Notes: generated from the sequence alone by a model not told the origin. 64,000 nt of DNA from Epiperipatus broadwayi (GCA_028023455.1 JAQFVV010006271.1:1245795-1309794), one strand, 5' to 3'. Positions 35,313 to 47,265 are shown, counted from the stretch's first letter. Program-made: numbers and translations.

Positions 35313-36300
35313 TTATTTGTTGGATGTGTAATTTATTTTAAATGTGGAATGTACTATTAGTACATATATTGAAATTATATATATTCCATATGAATATATT
35401 CTATTGATGTAAATGTTAAATGTATTAAAAAAGGGAAATTGAATATAACCCAAGTCCATCTTGTGATTTGGGCTTCTGAAGAAGGTTAAGGCTGATGACA
35501 GGCACTCCATCCCCCACCACAATCTTATACATTGGGTTGCCACCTTTTGGATAAAGCTTTTGGTTGGGGAGAAGCCAGCTAGAAAGTAGGTTATTTTTGG
35601 CAGGACAATTGTGTTTAGAGGCACAACTTTCCCCAAGAGAGAAAGGTGAACTCTAGATAATGAGGTCACTGTTTTTTCAACCTTTGAGAGCAAGGAAGCT
35701 ACTTTCTCATAATGGAGGGGAAAGAAGCAAGGTTGAACCTGAGAAACTTCTGAGGGGGAGCCCTAAATCTCCCCTGAATTTGTTTCCTGGTTTTGATCGA
35801 CCACATGGCTGATTTCATTTCTCTTCATTAACCCTCAGACCAAATTTGCAAGTGAAATGGTCTAAGAGTTTTTTTAATTTACCAACCTCATCCTGGAATG
35901 AGAAAAATACTGTCACATCATCCATATAGGATATATGGTGAATGCTTTTTTTAAGCAAAGGAAAGGCACTACCTGGAAGAGTTGCCTCAATGCTCAACAG
36001 CAATGTGTTAATGTAAACCTGAAGAGAAATGCACTTAGTGGTGAGCTCTGCTGAAATACAGAGCTGAAACCCTGGAGTCACTTGACAATCCAAAGAGAGA
36101 AACACTTCTCAATTTTGCAAAAGTTCTCAATCATTTGGAGGTATGTGTGAGGCACTTGGAGTTTCTCCAGGATACCAAGTAGCACATCAACCCTGACACA
36201 TTCAAAAGCTCTGGCAAAGTTAAGTTGCACTGTGACTGTCCATGCCATCTTCCTCCTGTACACATGTCCACTTTCCTTTGACCAACCTCCCACAAGAAAG
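35313..36300 (-). pseudogene. LINE C reverse transcriptase (inverted 5' piece)
   Basis: From 36293 the minus strand reads TVQLNFARAFECVRVDVLLG, then ILEKLQVPHTYLQMIENF (A box; normally DLEKAFDRV, with Asp to Asn), and from 36105 TPGFQLCIS (eroded B box) and ISYMDDVTVFF, an intact YxDD box with Met. It continues GLRVNEEK and, after a frameshift, SLSRVHLSLLGKVVPLNTIV and SFIQKVATQCIRLWW (35693-35520), the conserved post-RT region. The order is correct for a non-LTR RT. The lost A-box Asp and frameshifts inactivate it. Confidence 0.85.
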
Positions 36301-36910
36301 GGAAACTTATAGCTTTAAGAGCAGATGACTATGGTGATCAAAAATATTGTGACCTCCAGTTCCCTTTTGAAGGAAAAGTTGCATTATTGGGAAATTTATG
36401 GGCTAACACATGCCAATGATTTGAAAGTTGAAACTGGTCTTCCCATTGGAATTTTACGGTTCATAAGACTGATGAAAAGGTAGAAGCTGGAACACACACT
36501 GGTGGACTTTTTAATTAAGATTATCCTTTGGGCCCTTCTCACCATGGTGTTCCTCTGTCACAAGCAAGGATACAGGACTGACCCATATGACCAATGTGCA
36601 ACAAAGAGGAAGAGACAGTTTCCCACATTCTAGAGAACTGTGAAACATGGAACAAACTATGGTTCCAGGCTCTACACAAAACCACAGACAAGGACATTGC
36701 AAATATTGTGATAGCCAAGGTGATTAACAAAGGACTCTATGGTTCAATCATACTGGAAATACACATTATTGGTCAGAAAAAAACTCAATTTTGAAAAAGG
36801 GAATAGACTACTCCATTAAAGGTCTTTTTTATAACCTACTTAGTGAGGCCAGAGATCATGACAAAAAACCTGCCAATTCTGGCTTGCTGAACAAACATGG
36901 GGCAATTTAA
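36301..36910 (+). pseudogene. LINE C ORF2 C-terminus (3' piece)
   Basis: The plus strand reads IILWALLTMVFLCHKQGYRT then DPYDQC (about 36516-36595). After a small shift it continues CNKEEETVSHILENC and WNKLWFQALHKTT (36597-36680), then in another frame GIDYSIKGLFYNLLSEARDH to about 36905. The HG-x-LP-like segment and the C ... H-x3-C knuckle followed by LW are the hallmark of the LINE ORF2 C-terminal finger domain. This would lie after the RT in an intact element, yet here it faces the other way. Confidence 0.7.
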
Positions 36911-37010
36911 TTTGGAAAAATATCCCATCTTCTAGTTCCTTGCTACCAAAGACAATTAATAAAAGAGGAGACAGTGTCAAAATAAACTGAATAACCAAAT
37001 TAAAACTATT

Positions 37011-39237
37011 GGAGGTTCGGCCTCACCAATTTAATTTCAATTAATCTTATGGTCATGAAATCAAATTAATAACTTTTTGACTCAGTCTTCCTTTAGTTAA
37101 CCAGGATTGCTTTTAAACTTTCTAATAACAAACATTATCCTTTATTGAAATATCTACAAAAGTTAATTCCAAACCCTATTGGATGTCCACAAGGTGAGCC
37201 AGGTGGGCAGGTTGACAGTTTGTAGTCACTGCAGATCCGGACTCCTTAGATTGACATAAAATCACACCCATTGGATTAGCATTGGTCTGGAAAAATCATT
37301 AGTTCATCTTATACTAAGACACTAAGAAAAATGCTTGTTTTAATAACCAGTTGATTTGGTTCACCTTTACTTGACCTTGATTTCATGTAAACTTTGTAAC
37401 CATATATATTACCATATTGTCCTTTTTTATGTTAATTAGAAAACTTAATTCCAATTCCTATCAAATGTATGCACTGTGATCTGGGTGGGCAGGTCAACAT
37501 GCCTAAAATTAATGTAAGCTTGTCTCATTGTTGGTTTTGTAAACCTGTTCAGTCAACTTTGTTATTGGGATATGAATAAAATTTGGGGGTTTGAAAACAA
37601 CAACATTTATAATCTATATAACATGTTTTAATTAATAAAGTTTATTGTTGAAACATAAATGTTAAATGCATGGAAAATCAATTTTATTTAATGATTTAAA
37701 AAATAAGTGACTTCATTGAATGTATTTAAATATTTTGTTATTATTATTAATAAAAACATTGTGCACTATGTATATAATTAAAAGTTCATTTTATTAAATT
37801 ATAATTTAAAAGGAAGTTGATATTTCTATAATTGTGCCAAATATTATGGTATATTGAGATTAATTCTGTTGGATTAAAAAAATTTATCTGTAAAGAACTG
37901 ATATAATTATTTTATTAAATAAACTTCAGAATGATTTATTGTTCTGTTGGCACATAGCCAAGAATAATTTCTTATAATACTGACTGATCACATGAGCAGA
38001 GCGGGTTGTCAGGCATGAAACAAAAAAAAACATTGAATTTTAAGCTCTTAAAATCTTTTTATAAATACATAGATTTTTTATCTCAGAAGTGCCAAAGTTC
38101 AAAGGGATAATCTTATCTTCCATATCTTCATTTGCAATGGATAGGAATACTGTATAAACCATCAATTGTTGCAAAAATTATGATTTTCTTCAACTTCATG
38201 CTTGTCTGTCTTCTGTCTATATTTAAAAATTGATCACCATGATGAATAAAATTATCTGCTTCTGTTAATTGCCTTTGATCATTTCTTCAATCAATTTTCA
38301 AAGGAAAACAGAATTTTTATTAATAAACAAAACACATGAAATACAATCAATTCATAAATCTTTTATGAAATATATTTTTCCCTATGGCCTTGTTTTTTTT
38401 TATGACTAAGTTTTGTAATAAATATTTTTTAAGAGCATGCGTAATGTTATTATATTTAATAAGTGTTGCTAAAATGAGAATTATTATTTAAATTTTTTAT
38501 ATAAGTAGTCTTAAATATGTTTGCTCTTTTAATGATATTACTTTAAATATTATTATAGTATTGAGTTTTTTTTATCTTTAACAGGTATTTCATCCATTGC
38601 TTCATCTTATAAGCCCTCAGTGTATAGGTTTCTGGACTACTAATTATTTATATCAAATCTGGCTAAATTTACTTTGGAAATATGTTGAATTGTCGATCAT
38701 CTATGCATTTGTGAATTTTAGTATGTAAATGTGAATATTGATAGCTGTTAAACAACATTATTGTTTATTTTTTTTAATAATTATTTTGTTTGTTAAATAT
38801 ATATTTTGTTTATTTTATTATTGTCCATTACTTGAGCAATAATTTGAATTATAAAATTTAAAATATTGATATGCTAAATATGGTATATGTGTTCAATATA
38901 TATGCTGGGAAAACCTGTGTCTATTCTTTATGATTTTGTATTAATTGGAAGAAATCTTTTTTATATAATTGATTGCTTCCAGTTACATATAATATTGTAA
39001 AAGAATCTCTGATCTCCAAGACCATGAAACTATTTAAAAGAAAAATCACTTTGTATGGTAGTAGATTTGTGTTTAAATGTGACTTTGCTAGTTAACTTCT
39101 TTCTTTAGTATTTGCTTTCATTAGTTAACAATATTAAATAATAATTTGGCATAAAAAAGAGGTCTAGATTTATTATCTAGTGACATGTTCTAGTGAAGTT
39201 ATATATCAAACTACTTTATTCATTACAATATATATAT
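37011..39237. other. Possible LINE C 3' untranslated sequence, then AT-rich non-coding DNA
   Basis: 37011-37600 is less AT-rich than its surroundings and contains two related blocks with TGTCCACAAGGTGAGCCAGG-like text (37175 and 37465), consistent with LINE 3' untranslated sequence but unproven. Beyond 37620 nothing is recognised. Confidence 0.35.
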
Positions 39238-39383
39238 GAAAAACAAAACAAGTTGTAAATCATGTAACTTGCTATAGTTTGCATTTATGATCAATAGATG
39301 GAGCTTTACCAAAATCTCCACACAAGTATTAGTTCACATAAACACCAAGAGAGATAGAATTAAATATCTCTTTCATTGTCTCC

Positions 39384-39433
39384 ACCTTCAGATCAGCTGA
39401 TTTCAAGCTAATTTGGCTATCATCAGTGAAGAT
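39384..39433 (-). ncRNA. Hammerhead-ribozyme-like motif, block B left copy (best formed)
   Basis: Minus strand: helix I UCUUCA (from 39427-39432) pairs with UGAAGG (from 39385-39390), six pairs with one G-U. The core CUGAUGA (39420-39426) is intact. Helix II is AGC-CAAAUUA-GCU, three pairs, with a U-U mismatch at the pair next to the core, where G-C is usual. GAA (39402-39404) is followed by helix III AUC-AGCU-GAU, three pairs with a 4-nt loop. C (39391) is the cleavage-site residue after U. All invariant core residues are present and this copy has the most complete fold in the window. Confidence 0.6.
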
Positions 39434-39848
39434 CAGGGACTAGAAACTAGATCTAAACACTAACTCCAATAGCATTTATGAAACATGTTCCTATCAGTTT
39501 GCAAGCATGAATATTTTTGACACATAATGTCTTCAAATCCAGCCTAACAAAAAAGATAGCTATATGGGTCTGAAATCAGTTCAGTTTCACCACATAGTAA
39601 AAGTCTCTGCAATATATATCATTGCAAAAACCTTCAAAGGCACATTTATGAAAAAACAAACAAGTTATAAATCACGTAACTTGCTATAGCTTGCATTTAT
39701 GATCAATAGATGGAGCTTTACCAAAATCTCTAAACAAGCATTTGTTTACATAAATGCCAAGAGAGATAGAATTAAATATCTCTTTTGTTGTCTCCACCTT
39801 CACATCAGCTATTGGAGTTAGTGTTTAGATCTAGTTTCTAGTCCTTGC

Positions 39849-39896
39849 CCTTTACTGATGATAGCCAAATTAGCTTGAAATCAGCTGATAGAAGGT
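39849..39896 (+). ncRNA. Hammerhead-ribozyme-like motif, block B inverted copy
   Basis: The core CUGAUGA is at 39855-39861, the same short helix II as the left copy at 39863-39875, and GAAA at 39877-39880. Helix III is AUC (39880-39882), loop AGCU, GAU (39887-39889), with A39890 as the cleavage-site residue. Helix I is weaker than in the other copy: CUUU (39850-39853) against AAGG (39892-39895) with an A-G mismatch next to the cleavage site. The sequence is otherwise the same as 39384-39433. Confidence 0.5.
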
Positions 39897-39992
39897 GGAG
39901 ACAACAAAAGAGATATTTAATTCTATCTCTCTTGGTGCTTATGTAAACAACTGCTTGTATGGAGATTTTGGTAAAGCTCCATCTATTGATCA

Positions 39993-40441
39993 TATATATA
40001 TATATATAATAGTATGATAATTTTTTAACTTAGTGTGTTGTTTTAAAAATCAATAAGGAAAATCTTTTAAAAGTGATGCAAGAAAATAATTGACATAAAA
40101 ATCTCTTCAAACAACCAAACTAATTTCTCTGCATTTTGCATTTCTGATGAGTATCCTAATCTATGTCAGAGAAGATATGGGATAATTGTTTAGGATATGT
40201 AATATAAGATCTATTTCATTAAAATATTACATGGATATTTTTTTTCATTTTAATCTTATTATTTTTAAATTTATATAGGTAAAAATAGAAAAAAGATTAC
40301 AAACTCATTAAAAATGGGAAAAAATTATCTAGATTACAGGATATTTAAAATAAAGTCTTGATTAACCTCATTCAGTAAAAACAAATACTAATATTTATTT
40401 CTCATAATACAAATCGAATAATTCAGTGGTAGGAAGTTTGT
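39993..40441. other. AT-rich non-coding sequence
   Basis: Separates the compound repeat from the Penelope fragment. Nothing recognised; it could be decayed upstream Penelope sequence. Confidence 0.35.
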
Positions 40442-40860
40442 TTGAATTTAAAACATGGTAAAAGGCTGATTATAACTTTAACTAAGGATCGTTTGTTTTT
40501 TCAGTTTAATACAATACTGTTGTGCTCTAAAACTTGCATGTTATTGGTTTTGCATCAAATTGTGTACACAATTAATTGCAAAGATTTTAATTGCTCTAAG
40601 GCTTATTGTGGTGAGACCCTAAGTAATGTATCTACATGACTTGCTCAGCATAATTATCTTTACAACTAGACCAAGAAAAGTAATGAATACTTTTCTGTTT
40701 TTTTAAATCATGAGTTGCAATCAGGCCACAACTTTGATCTCTCTATGGCTGACATTTTTCGTTCCAAGGGAAATGACGGAAAGAGAATGGTGAAGGAAGC
40801 ATGGCTAATAACTAAGGATAATAATGCCATCAATAAAAAAGGACTCTAAAAAATGTCACT
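40442..40860 (+). pseudogene. Penelope-like element fragment 1: GIY-YIG endonuclease domain
   Basis: From about 40555 the plus strand reads QIVYTINCKDFNCSKAYCGE then TLSNVST, a stop, LAQHN. This is the GIY-YIG nuclease core of Penelope-like elements: VYTI for GIY and KAYCGE for YIG. The catalytic Arg (in RL-x-x-H) is replaced by TGA, a C-to-T change of CGA. In the next frame (about 40708-40849) NHELQSGHNFDLSMADI and GNDGKRMVKEAWLI then INKKGL complete the C-terminus, ending at a stop. In intact elements this domain nicks target DNA. The RT part upstream is not recognisable. Confidence 0.8.
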
Positions 40861-43800
40861 AATAGCTTCATGTTTTATTATTAGTATGGAAATATATTAC
40901 TAAAAATTCAATTTTATGATAATCTTTTCTTTAATATTCAAAAGAGACTTTAAATTTAGATATCAACTTCTTCTAGTCATATTATGCTATGGTTATGACA
41001 CTGTTCAGTATTAAAAGTATTCGGGTTTAAATAAATCTTCTTTATCACAAATTTAAACCTGTTTGGTTGTTAAATGTATTAACATGTTTAAATCATTAAT
41101 AGTGCAATCAAATACTAAATTGAAATTGTCATTTGTTTAACATTTTCTCTATGCTTGAAATTGAATATATGTGGATAGATCTAAGATTAACTCTGTTACT
41201 TTCCATGCTTCTGAAAGAACAATTAATATAATTTGCTTTTGTAACTCATTACATGTAATATTACAGTGAGATCATGAAAACTAAAGCTATATATAGTTCA
41301 AAACTCAACTCTGTAACTACTACTATTATTATGTCTTACGATTTCTGAAGATATTGCATTTTGTTAATTTTTTATGGCAGTAAATGGTTTATTTACTTAA
41401 GATTGATATTTATTAAGGAAGGATTAATAGTGAACTTGCAGCGTCTAAATCTGATTAGAAAGTTAACATTACCCAGTCCTGCATTTGAAAAAATTGCAAA
41501 AGTCTTCCCAATAGCAAACAAAATTTGTTTCATTTTGTGCCCTGTGTCATTTTGTGTAATGGTTTAGTAGTGAACTAAAGGACTAATCATCTAATGATCC
41601 CAACCAAAGCTTAATCTCATGTAATTGCTTCAATGATCAAGTCATTGATATAATGTTATTTGTTCTGGGTGATTTACAGCAGCGAAAATGTAATTAATTT
41701 ATGAGCAAAAAATTCTAGACAAATGATCAATTGTTTTATTTTATATCCATATGACTGGCGATACTACTCGAGCGCAAATTGATTTTATCTTATTTTTCCA
41801 TTTATCTTTCTATCTATTTATCTAAATTCTATTTATCTATCTACCTATATCTCTCTCTCGCTCTCTTTATATATATTATTCAATATATCTCTATATAAAT
41901 AATTTCTAGAAATAAATCGCACAAAAATAATTATGAACAAAAAAAAGCCCTGTTAATCCGTAAGCATTTGATTCTACTGCGAATAACAATTGGTTATATC
42001 GTTATTTCTCTTTGAAATGATACTAGTGAAATAATTGTCTGGCTTAATGTTTAATTTATATTCGCATGTGAATATTTCCAATAAAGTGACGTGATAATAC
42101 TATTAACTTTAATCATTACTATAAATGCAAATTTTTGGTTTAGTTGTTTGTATTTCACAAGTATTTTGTTTCCATTAATTTTATTATTGTCAATTTTTTT
42201 TATTACTAATAATATTTTATTATTTATTAGAACATATACAAGAAAAATTCCTCTTTACTTTCATATAAACAAAATCTGACCAAGTATGTTAAATACAGTA
42301 ATTAAATCTTATAAATAAAACAGTTTCATGGAACTTGATTCATGTGTTACATTCGTTTCGTCACATATACGTTTTTGTAAACAATAACGTTGTGTAAAAA
42401 AAAATAAAATAAAATTAAACTCTCAAATTACAAGACGAGACATTTTATCATTCTTATCAAAGTAGTTTTTTTCTAAAGTTCAGAAATTAAAAGATTTGTT
42501 TCGGATAAAGGCAATTACTATTTTATAAGTGACTTTTTTTAAATTAACAATATTTTAAGTATATATAAAAAGGACAATGTAAATATTTTTTGGCTTTTTA
42601 ACAAGTGAAAATATTCTTCAAATTAATAACTATACTCATTTTTGCAGTAAATATTTATTCAGGTATTGCTTATCTTCATCTTTTATTTAATCTCTTTATA
42701 TACGTTTAATAGCTTCAGATATTAAATAAACATTATAGTGTAATTTCGGTTCTACAGTTATTTTTTATATTAATAATTGTCAGTAAAAAGAATGATATAT
42801 ATACATTTATATTATGCTATATTTAAGTATTTTTAATGATATCATTTATAATTATTATTATTATAATAAATAATAGTCAAATGTTTATTATACAAAATGT
42901 TGATCATCAATATATCACTATATATATATATAAATCTACCAGATGAACTTAATGACGTCATATTTAAAGTTTTTCCGATATTGATAATTTATAGACTAGT
43001 TAATATCTTTATATTGAAGTGGTCAATCTGAGGAGTCAGATTGTGCTTCATAACCCACTCTAATCTTCCACCACAAAAACAAATTCAAACTCCATTCCTA
43101 TGCTAATATATGCACTTATATATCTCAATTTTTTGTGCTTTAGTTTTCAAATTAACCATGACGAAGATATTCACAAATATCTTAATTTACATATCTTAAA
43201 TAAAGAAATAAATAAATATTTTGTATCATTTAAAAGTCATATGTGTGCATAAAGGATATGTACATATAACAGGTGAAGGGAGATTACTTGTAAAATAATT
43301 ATATTATATTGTATATTTAAAATTATGTTAAAATATTATTTATTTTCAGTAATGGCGGTCAGAAAATCTGATGCAATCTTGCCGAATATTTTTGAACACA
43401 ATTAAATTAATTAGTATAAAACCCATTAGCAAATTTAGAAATATGATAAATTTAGAGATATAATGTAAGACCCATTAGTGAAAAATTTGCAGATTTTAAG
43501 TTACTTTTACAATCTAAGATTAGATTTTAAAACAATCATTGCAGGATTGTATTGTTTTCTAACTTACTAACAGAAAAGCATGCATCCAGTCGGCAATTTG
43601 CAGATGGTCAAGGTATGTAGATTGCCTAAGGTATTATAACTAAAAGCATTCCAGAATAACTTTAACAAACATATAAATAGGGCTAAATTTAAATGCAGAA
43701 AAAAGAACAGCTACTTTTAAAGAACAATGGCTAACCTAATCCATGCTAGTCATAATTTCAAATCAATGTGCTATGTGTAGAGGGAAGATATATTTTTTTG

Positions 43801-44240
43801 GCCATTCCAATGCCATGTCCATAAAAATCATCACCCTGGACCTATCTACCCACGATCTGTAATGTACTTAAAGGTTAACTAATGGAAATGCTACCTGCCT
43901 AACAAATAAGAATCAAAACTAGATCTAGTCTCTGATGGACACTGCAATTAACTGGGGACCACTATTAATGATTAAGGTAATAAATTCCCATTGCTGCCTA
44001 ATATCCACAAAATCTTCTTTAAGTTAAACCTTAATCTAACCGTCTTGTATAATTACTTCTAAAATGTAAAATAATGTATGATCTTGAGATCAGAAATCAA
44101 ATATTAAGTAAAATAATTTGTAGTATTCTTACCTGATTTTTAATATGTATCCAACTTTCTATAAACTCTTTATTAATTCTTTCCCATCATTAAGCCTCAA
44201 TTATATAATATTTTCTTATTTCACTTTTGTGCAGCAGCAA
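40861..44240. other. AT-rich non-coding sequence
   Basis: No gene or defined repeat recognised in 3.4 kb. There is an imperfect ATCT/CTCT tract at 41790-41870, and blocks at 43015-43110 and 43720-44030 are less AT-rich but have no identifiable homology. Confidence 0.4.
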
Positions 44241-44344
44241 TATATTATGGTAACTTTATTTTTATATTTTATATTTTGAAACTAATATGCCATATATTAT
44301 GGTAACTTTATTTTTATATTTTATATTTTGAAACTAATATGCCA
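44241..44344. repeat. Perfect 52-bp tandem duplication
   Basis: The unit at 44241-44292 (beginning TATATTATGGTAACTTTA) is repeated base for base at 44293-44344. Identity implies a recent duplication or a possible assembly artefact. Confidence 0.95.
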
Positions 44345-44959
44345 ATAACCTTCTAAATTTGCAAGTGAGTTCACTCTTTCTCTTAAACCACCCCTCTTTT
44401 TGCAAGGAGGGTCATTAATTCTTAGTTAAAAACATATTTTGTTGTTTTTATTACTGCAGATGCTTGCCAGCTTGGGAGAAACAAGTTAATTATATTTTAA
44501 TGTTATAGTCAAATAGAGCAGAAATCTGCTCTATTAATTAATTCTATGAAATGTTATTCCTAATTTAAAATAATAGCACTAAGTCTAAAATCTCAAATCT
44601 GTTTATTTGAAATGAAATAAATATTCTGTTCTATAAAATAAATTTAATTAACCACCACCTAAAGTATACATATAATTACTTTAGTATGCTATAAAGCACT
44701 TATGACCGAATATTAACTTGTTATTTAAATGTTTGTGGGGAGTTTACATCTAAGTAAATGTAATATGGGAGGAGGATTCTCGATTCTAGATAGAGTAATA
44801 TTCCAATCAATCAGTTTAAGTTATCCATTACTGTTTAGTAACCTAATCATTCCATTACACTGGATATTCCAAATACATAGGTATTAATTAAATAATTCTT
44901 ATATTAAATGTTTTATATATGTATTCTAAGCGTTGCATGTATACAGGTCTTCTTGTTCA
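44345..44959. other. AT-rich non-coding sequence
   Basis: Nothing recognised; a less AT-rich patch at 44360-44420 has no readable homology. Confidence 0.35.
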
Positions 44960-45170
44960 CTTATATATATTGTGCTTCACTCCACTGGGCATATTGGAAA
45001 GCTGAACCCCATTTCATTATCTCCAAGTCCAAGAACAAGGCTCTGAAACTCCTTGAGACTCTTCACAATGTGAGGCAGCTTTGCATGGGGTCACTCTGGG
45101 ACAGCTAGCCTATAGCAACTCCCACCAGACTATTCTTTGTTCAGTGAACTGATTGTGCTAAAAGATGCAG
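44960..45170 (+). pseudogene. LINE scrap, post-RT (thumb) region
   Basis: The frame reads IYCASLHWAYWKAEPHFIIS, then KSKNKALKLLETLHNVRQLC, a stop, and PIATPTRLF (45108-45140). This resembles the LINE segment after the RT (xLYASxxW ... LQ-x-KAL-x-L ... PI-x-x-R-x-x-L), and the block is clearly less AT-rich than its neighbours. No other LINE motif is adjacent, so this is a short 5'-truncated or internally deleted copy, or a coincidental resemblance. Confidence 0.4.
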
Positions 45171-46289
45171 AAAAAAATCGGTCATCATTCTTTATTAATA
45201 ATATGAAGCACCTTTTTAGGAACCAAGACTTGATCACAAATAAATATTCCATCATGCATGTACCACTCTCTTATCTCTCATTCCAAATAAAAACCTATGA
45301 ATATCCATCAGCTGTAATGTTCTGATTCTACTACACAGTTTTTCTTATAATTTATTAATCTTCTCATGTGTGCACCATTCTGTGACACAATTATATATAT
45401 TCCAAATGAACTCTCCCACACACATTTCTTTTGAGATTAATTCTTCCATTCATTAATCTTAACCATAATCATATAATATTATCATAAACTAAATAATACT
45501 TGTAAACAAATTCAGTCAAGTGATACTTTTCTCTCCAGGATTGGATTAAAGAGTCCTAAATATACTTATATCACAGCACTATTCAAATCATATTTCCATA
45601 ATCAATCAGTTATTGGCATATCAATCAGCCCACACTAAAATAACCTACCAATAAATGTGTATAAGATGTCTTAAATTGTAAAAGAAAAATTTTATGTTAT
45701 AAATAAAATGTAAAGAGGCTAATGATAATTAATGAAGAATTATTATAATCAAATTACTAATGCTTTGTTTTGAATCGCATTAATAAATTAAATATATACA
45801 TAACTAAACCTTCAGAATCATTGTTTCCTTTATTTAATGAATATGATATTTTGTTTAAACAAATTATGCTTACTATGACTAGATGAGATCCTGCTAATAT
45901 AAATAACCTGAAAGATCATGATCCTTTAGATATGCTAGAACTTGTAATTGTTATTAAGCTAAGGGCTTCACTGTAGTGTCCATGCCGAAATAGAATCTCT
46001 TTGTTTCTCTGCTTTGTGATGTCAGCCGTGAAAGATAAAAAATAAATCCAGTATCATCGGGATTGTTGCTCATAAGTTGGTAGATCTGGAGAATGGGCAA
46101 ATAGGGCAGAGTTTATGAGTGTTCCTGACCTATGTATTTCACACATGATTGGACTTGAGGTACTTTTGCCTCGATTCTAGATCTTGTTATGTGAACAGAC
46201 AAAAACGATCAGTACAATATATATGCAGCAATAAAACTTAATTGCTTTATTTTAACACAGTTGAAAATCCTTTATTTCTTTCACACAGA
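45171..46289. other. Non-coding sequence
   Basis: The block 45950-46190 is less AT-rich and includes the CpG-containing word CATGCCGAAATAGAATC, but no homology is seen. The rest is AT-rich with nothing recognised. Confidence 0.35.
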
Positions 46290-47265
46290 AACATATATAT
46301 ATATATAATGATAAATAATATTTGAATATTGAATAAATATAATGCAATGTGAAAATTTCCAAGTCTATTTTAAAAAAAAATAATTGAACTGTTCTCTAGT
46401 GGTTGATAGTCACTTTTTACAGTAAAAAATAAAATATTTCTTACTTATTTTAGATCTTTTTATTTAGAGTTATCTAGAACACTAACTGCCAGAGAGCAAA
46501 CTTAAATCAGTGTATACATTTTAATGTAAATTGATTTTAAAGAATTGATATTAAATTTGTAGAGTGGATATACTTCACTCATTTCTAAAACCCAATAATA
46601 AATAAACATGTTATATATGTAATGATAAATAGTATTTTAATATTGAATAAATATAATGTCATGTAAAGTTTACTGAGTTTATTTTAAATAATAATTGAAT
46701 TTTATTCTAGCTGCCATGTTCAATAACATTTTACTCTATGCTAATGCACACATGCTTTGTGGATTTTTAACTATAAATGAATACTCTCACTTCCAAACAC
46801 AAGATAAAGTCTTTGTGAAAAGATAGAATGAATCTTATCCTTTCTACCCAAATGTTTATGTATGGGAAAATCATAAGCATTTGGGAATGAGAGCATGAAG
46901 ATGTTAAGCAATCACTTTAAATTACCTTTACTATGCCTGAATGAATGATGCTTGTGAAATTTACTAAAATGTACGATACATCCATCATTCTTAGTTGAAA
47001 TTGAACATATATAAATGAGATATTAATTTTATATAGCGAGATGTTTTTATAAACTGTAATAGTAATAATCAGTCATTAAGCTAATGCACATGCACTTTGT
47101 GGATTTTTAACTATAAATGAATACTGTCACTTCCAAACACAAGATAAAGTCTTTGTGAAAAGATAAAATGAATCCATCTATTCTTTCTACCCAAATGTTT
47201 ATGTATGGGCAAATCTTAAGCATTCGAATGCATTATGAAGATATTCAGGTACACATCATTAAATG
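46290..47265. repeat. Interleaved direct duplications (two units, two copies each)
   Basis: Unit 1: 46294-46410 and 46606-46720 share AATGATAAATA, TATTGAATAAATATAATG and TAATTGAA (offset about 312 bp). Unit 2: 46735-46915 and 47079-47262 share GGATTTTTAACTATAAATGA, CACTTCCAAACACAAGATAA and CCAAATGTTTATGTATGGG at about 90 percent (offset 344 bp). The pattern suggests an ancestral unit of about 310-345 bp duplicated in tandem and then altered by indels. No reading frame. Confidence 0.85.

Larger units (their letters stand above)
35313..37010. mobile_element. LINE C in two opposed pieces (twin-priming arrangement)
   Basis: The left piece (35313 to about 36300) reads as a LINE RT on the minus strand. 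The right piece (about 36300 to 37010) reads as the C-terminal finger region of a LINE ORF2 on the plus strand. The 5' part of the element is thus inverted against its own 3' part, with the junction near 36295-36310. This is the product expected when a second target strand primes internally on the LINE RNA. Both pieces have the same lower AT content and coding style. The 3' untranslated part may extend to about 37600. Confidence 0.7.
39238..39992. repeat. Compound inverted/direct repeat with two hammerhead-like cores
   Basis: Order along the plus strand: A (39238-39390), B (39391-39473), unique C (39474-39650), A again (39651-39803), B inverted (39811-39890), A inverted (39891-39992). The two A copies are about 90 percent alike. 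A+B at the left can pair with inverted B+A at the right, leaving C plus the second A as a loop. B contains a hammerhead-like core in each copy. It has no reading frame. The arrangement is that of a foldback element with one arm block duplicated, or of several monomers inserted in different orientations. TA repeats flank both sides. Confidence 0.85.

Noticed and set aside
38585-38645. Exon after TTTAACAG
   Set aside because: Short open stretch ending in a stop, with no donor and no homology.
21586-40175. Other CTGATGA occurrences (for example 21586, 36471, 40145)
   Set aside because: No GAAA at suitable distance with flanking helices; chance matches or LINE coding sequence.
45137-45325. Continuation of the LINE scrap as a second gene
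   Set aside because: Beyond about 45170 the reading no longer resembles any LINE motif.
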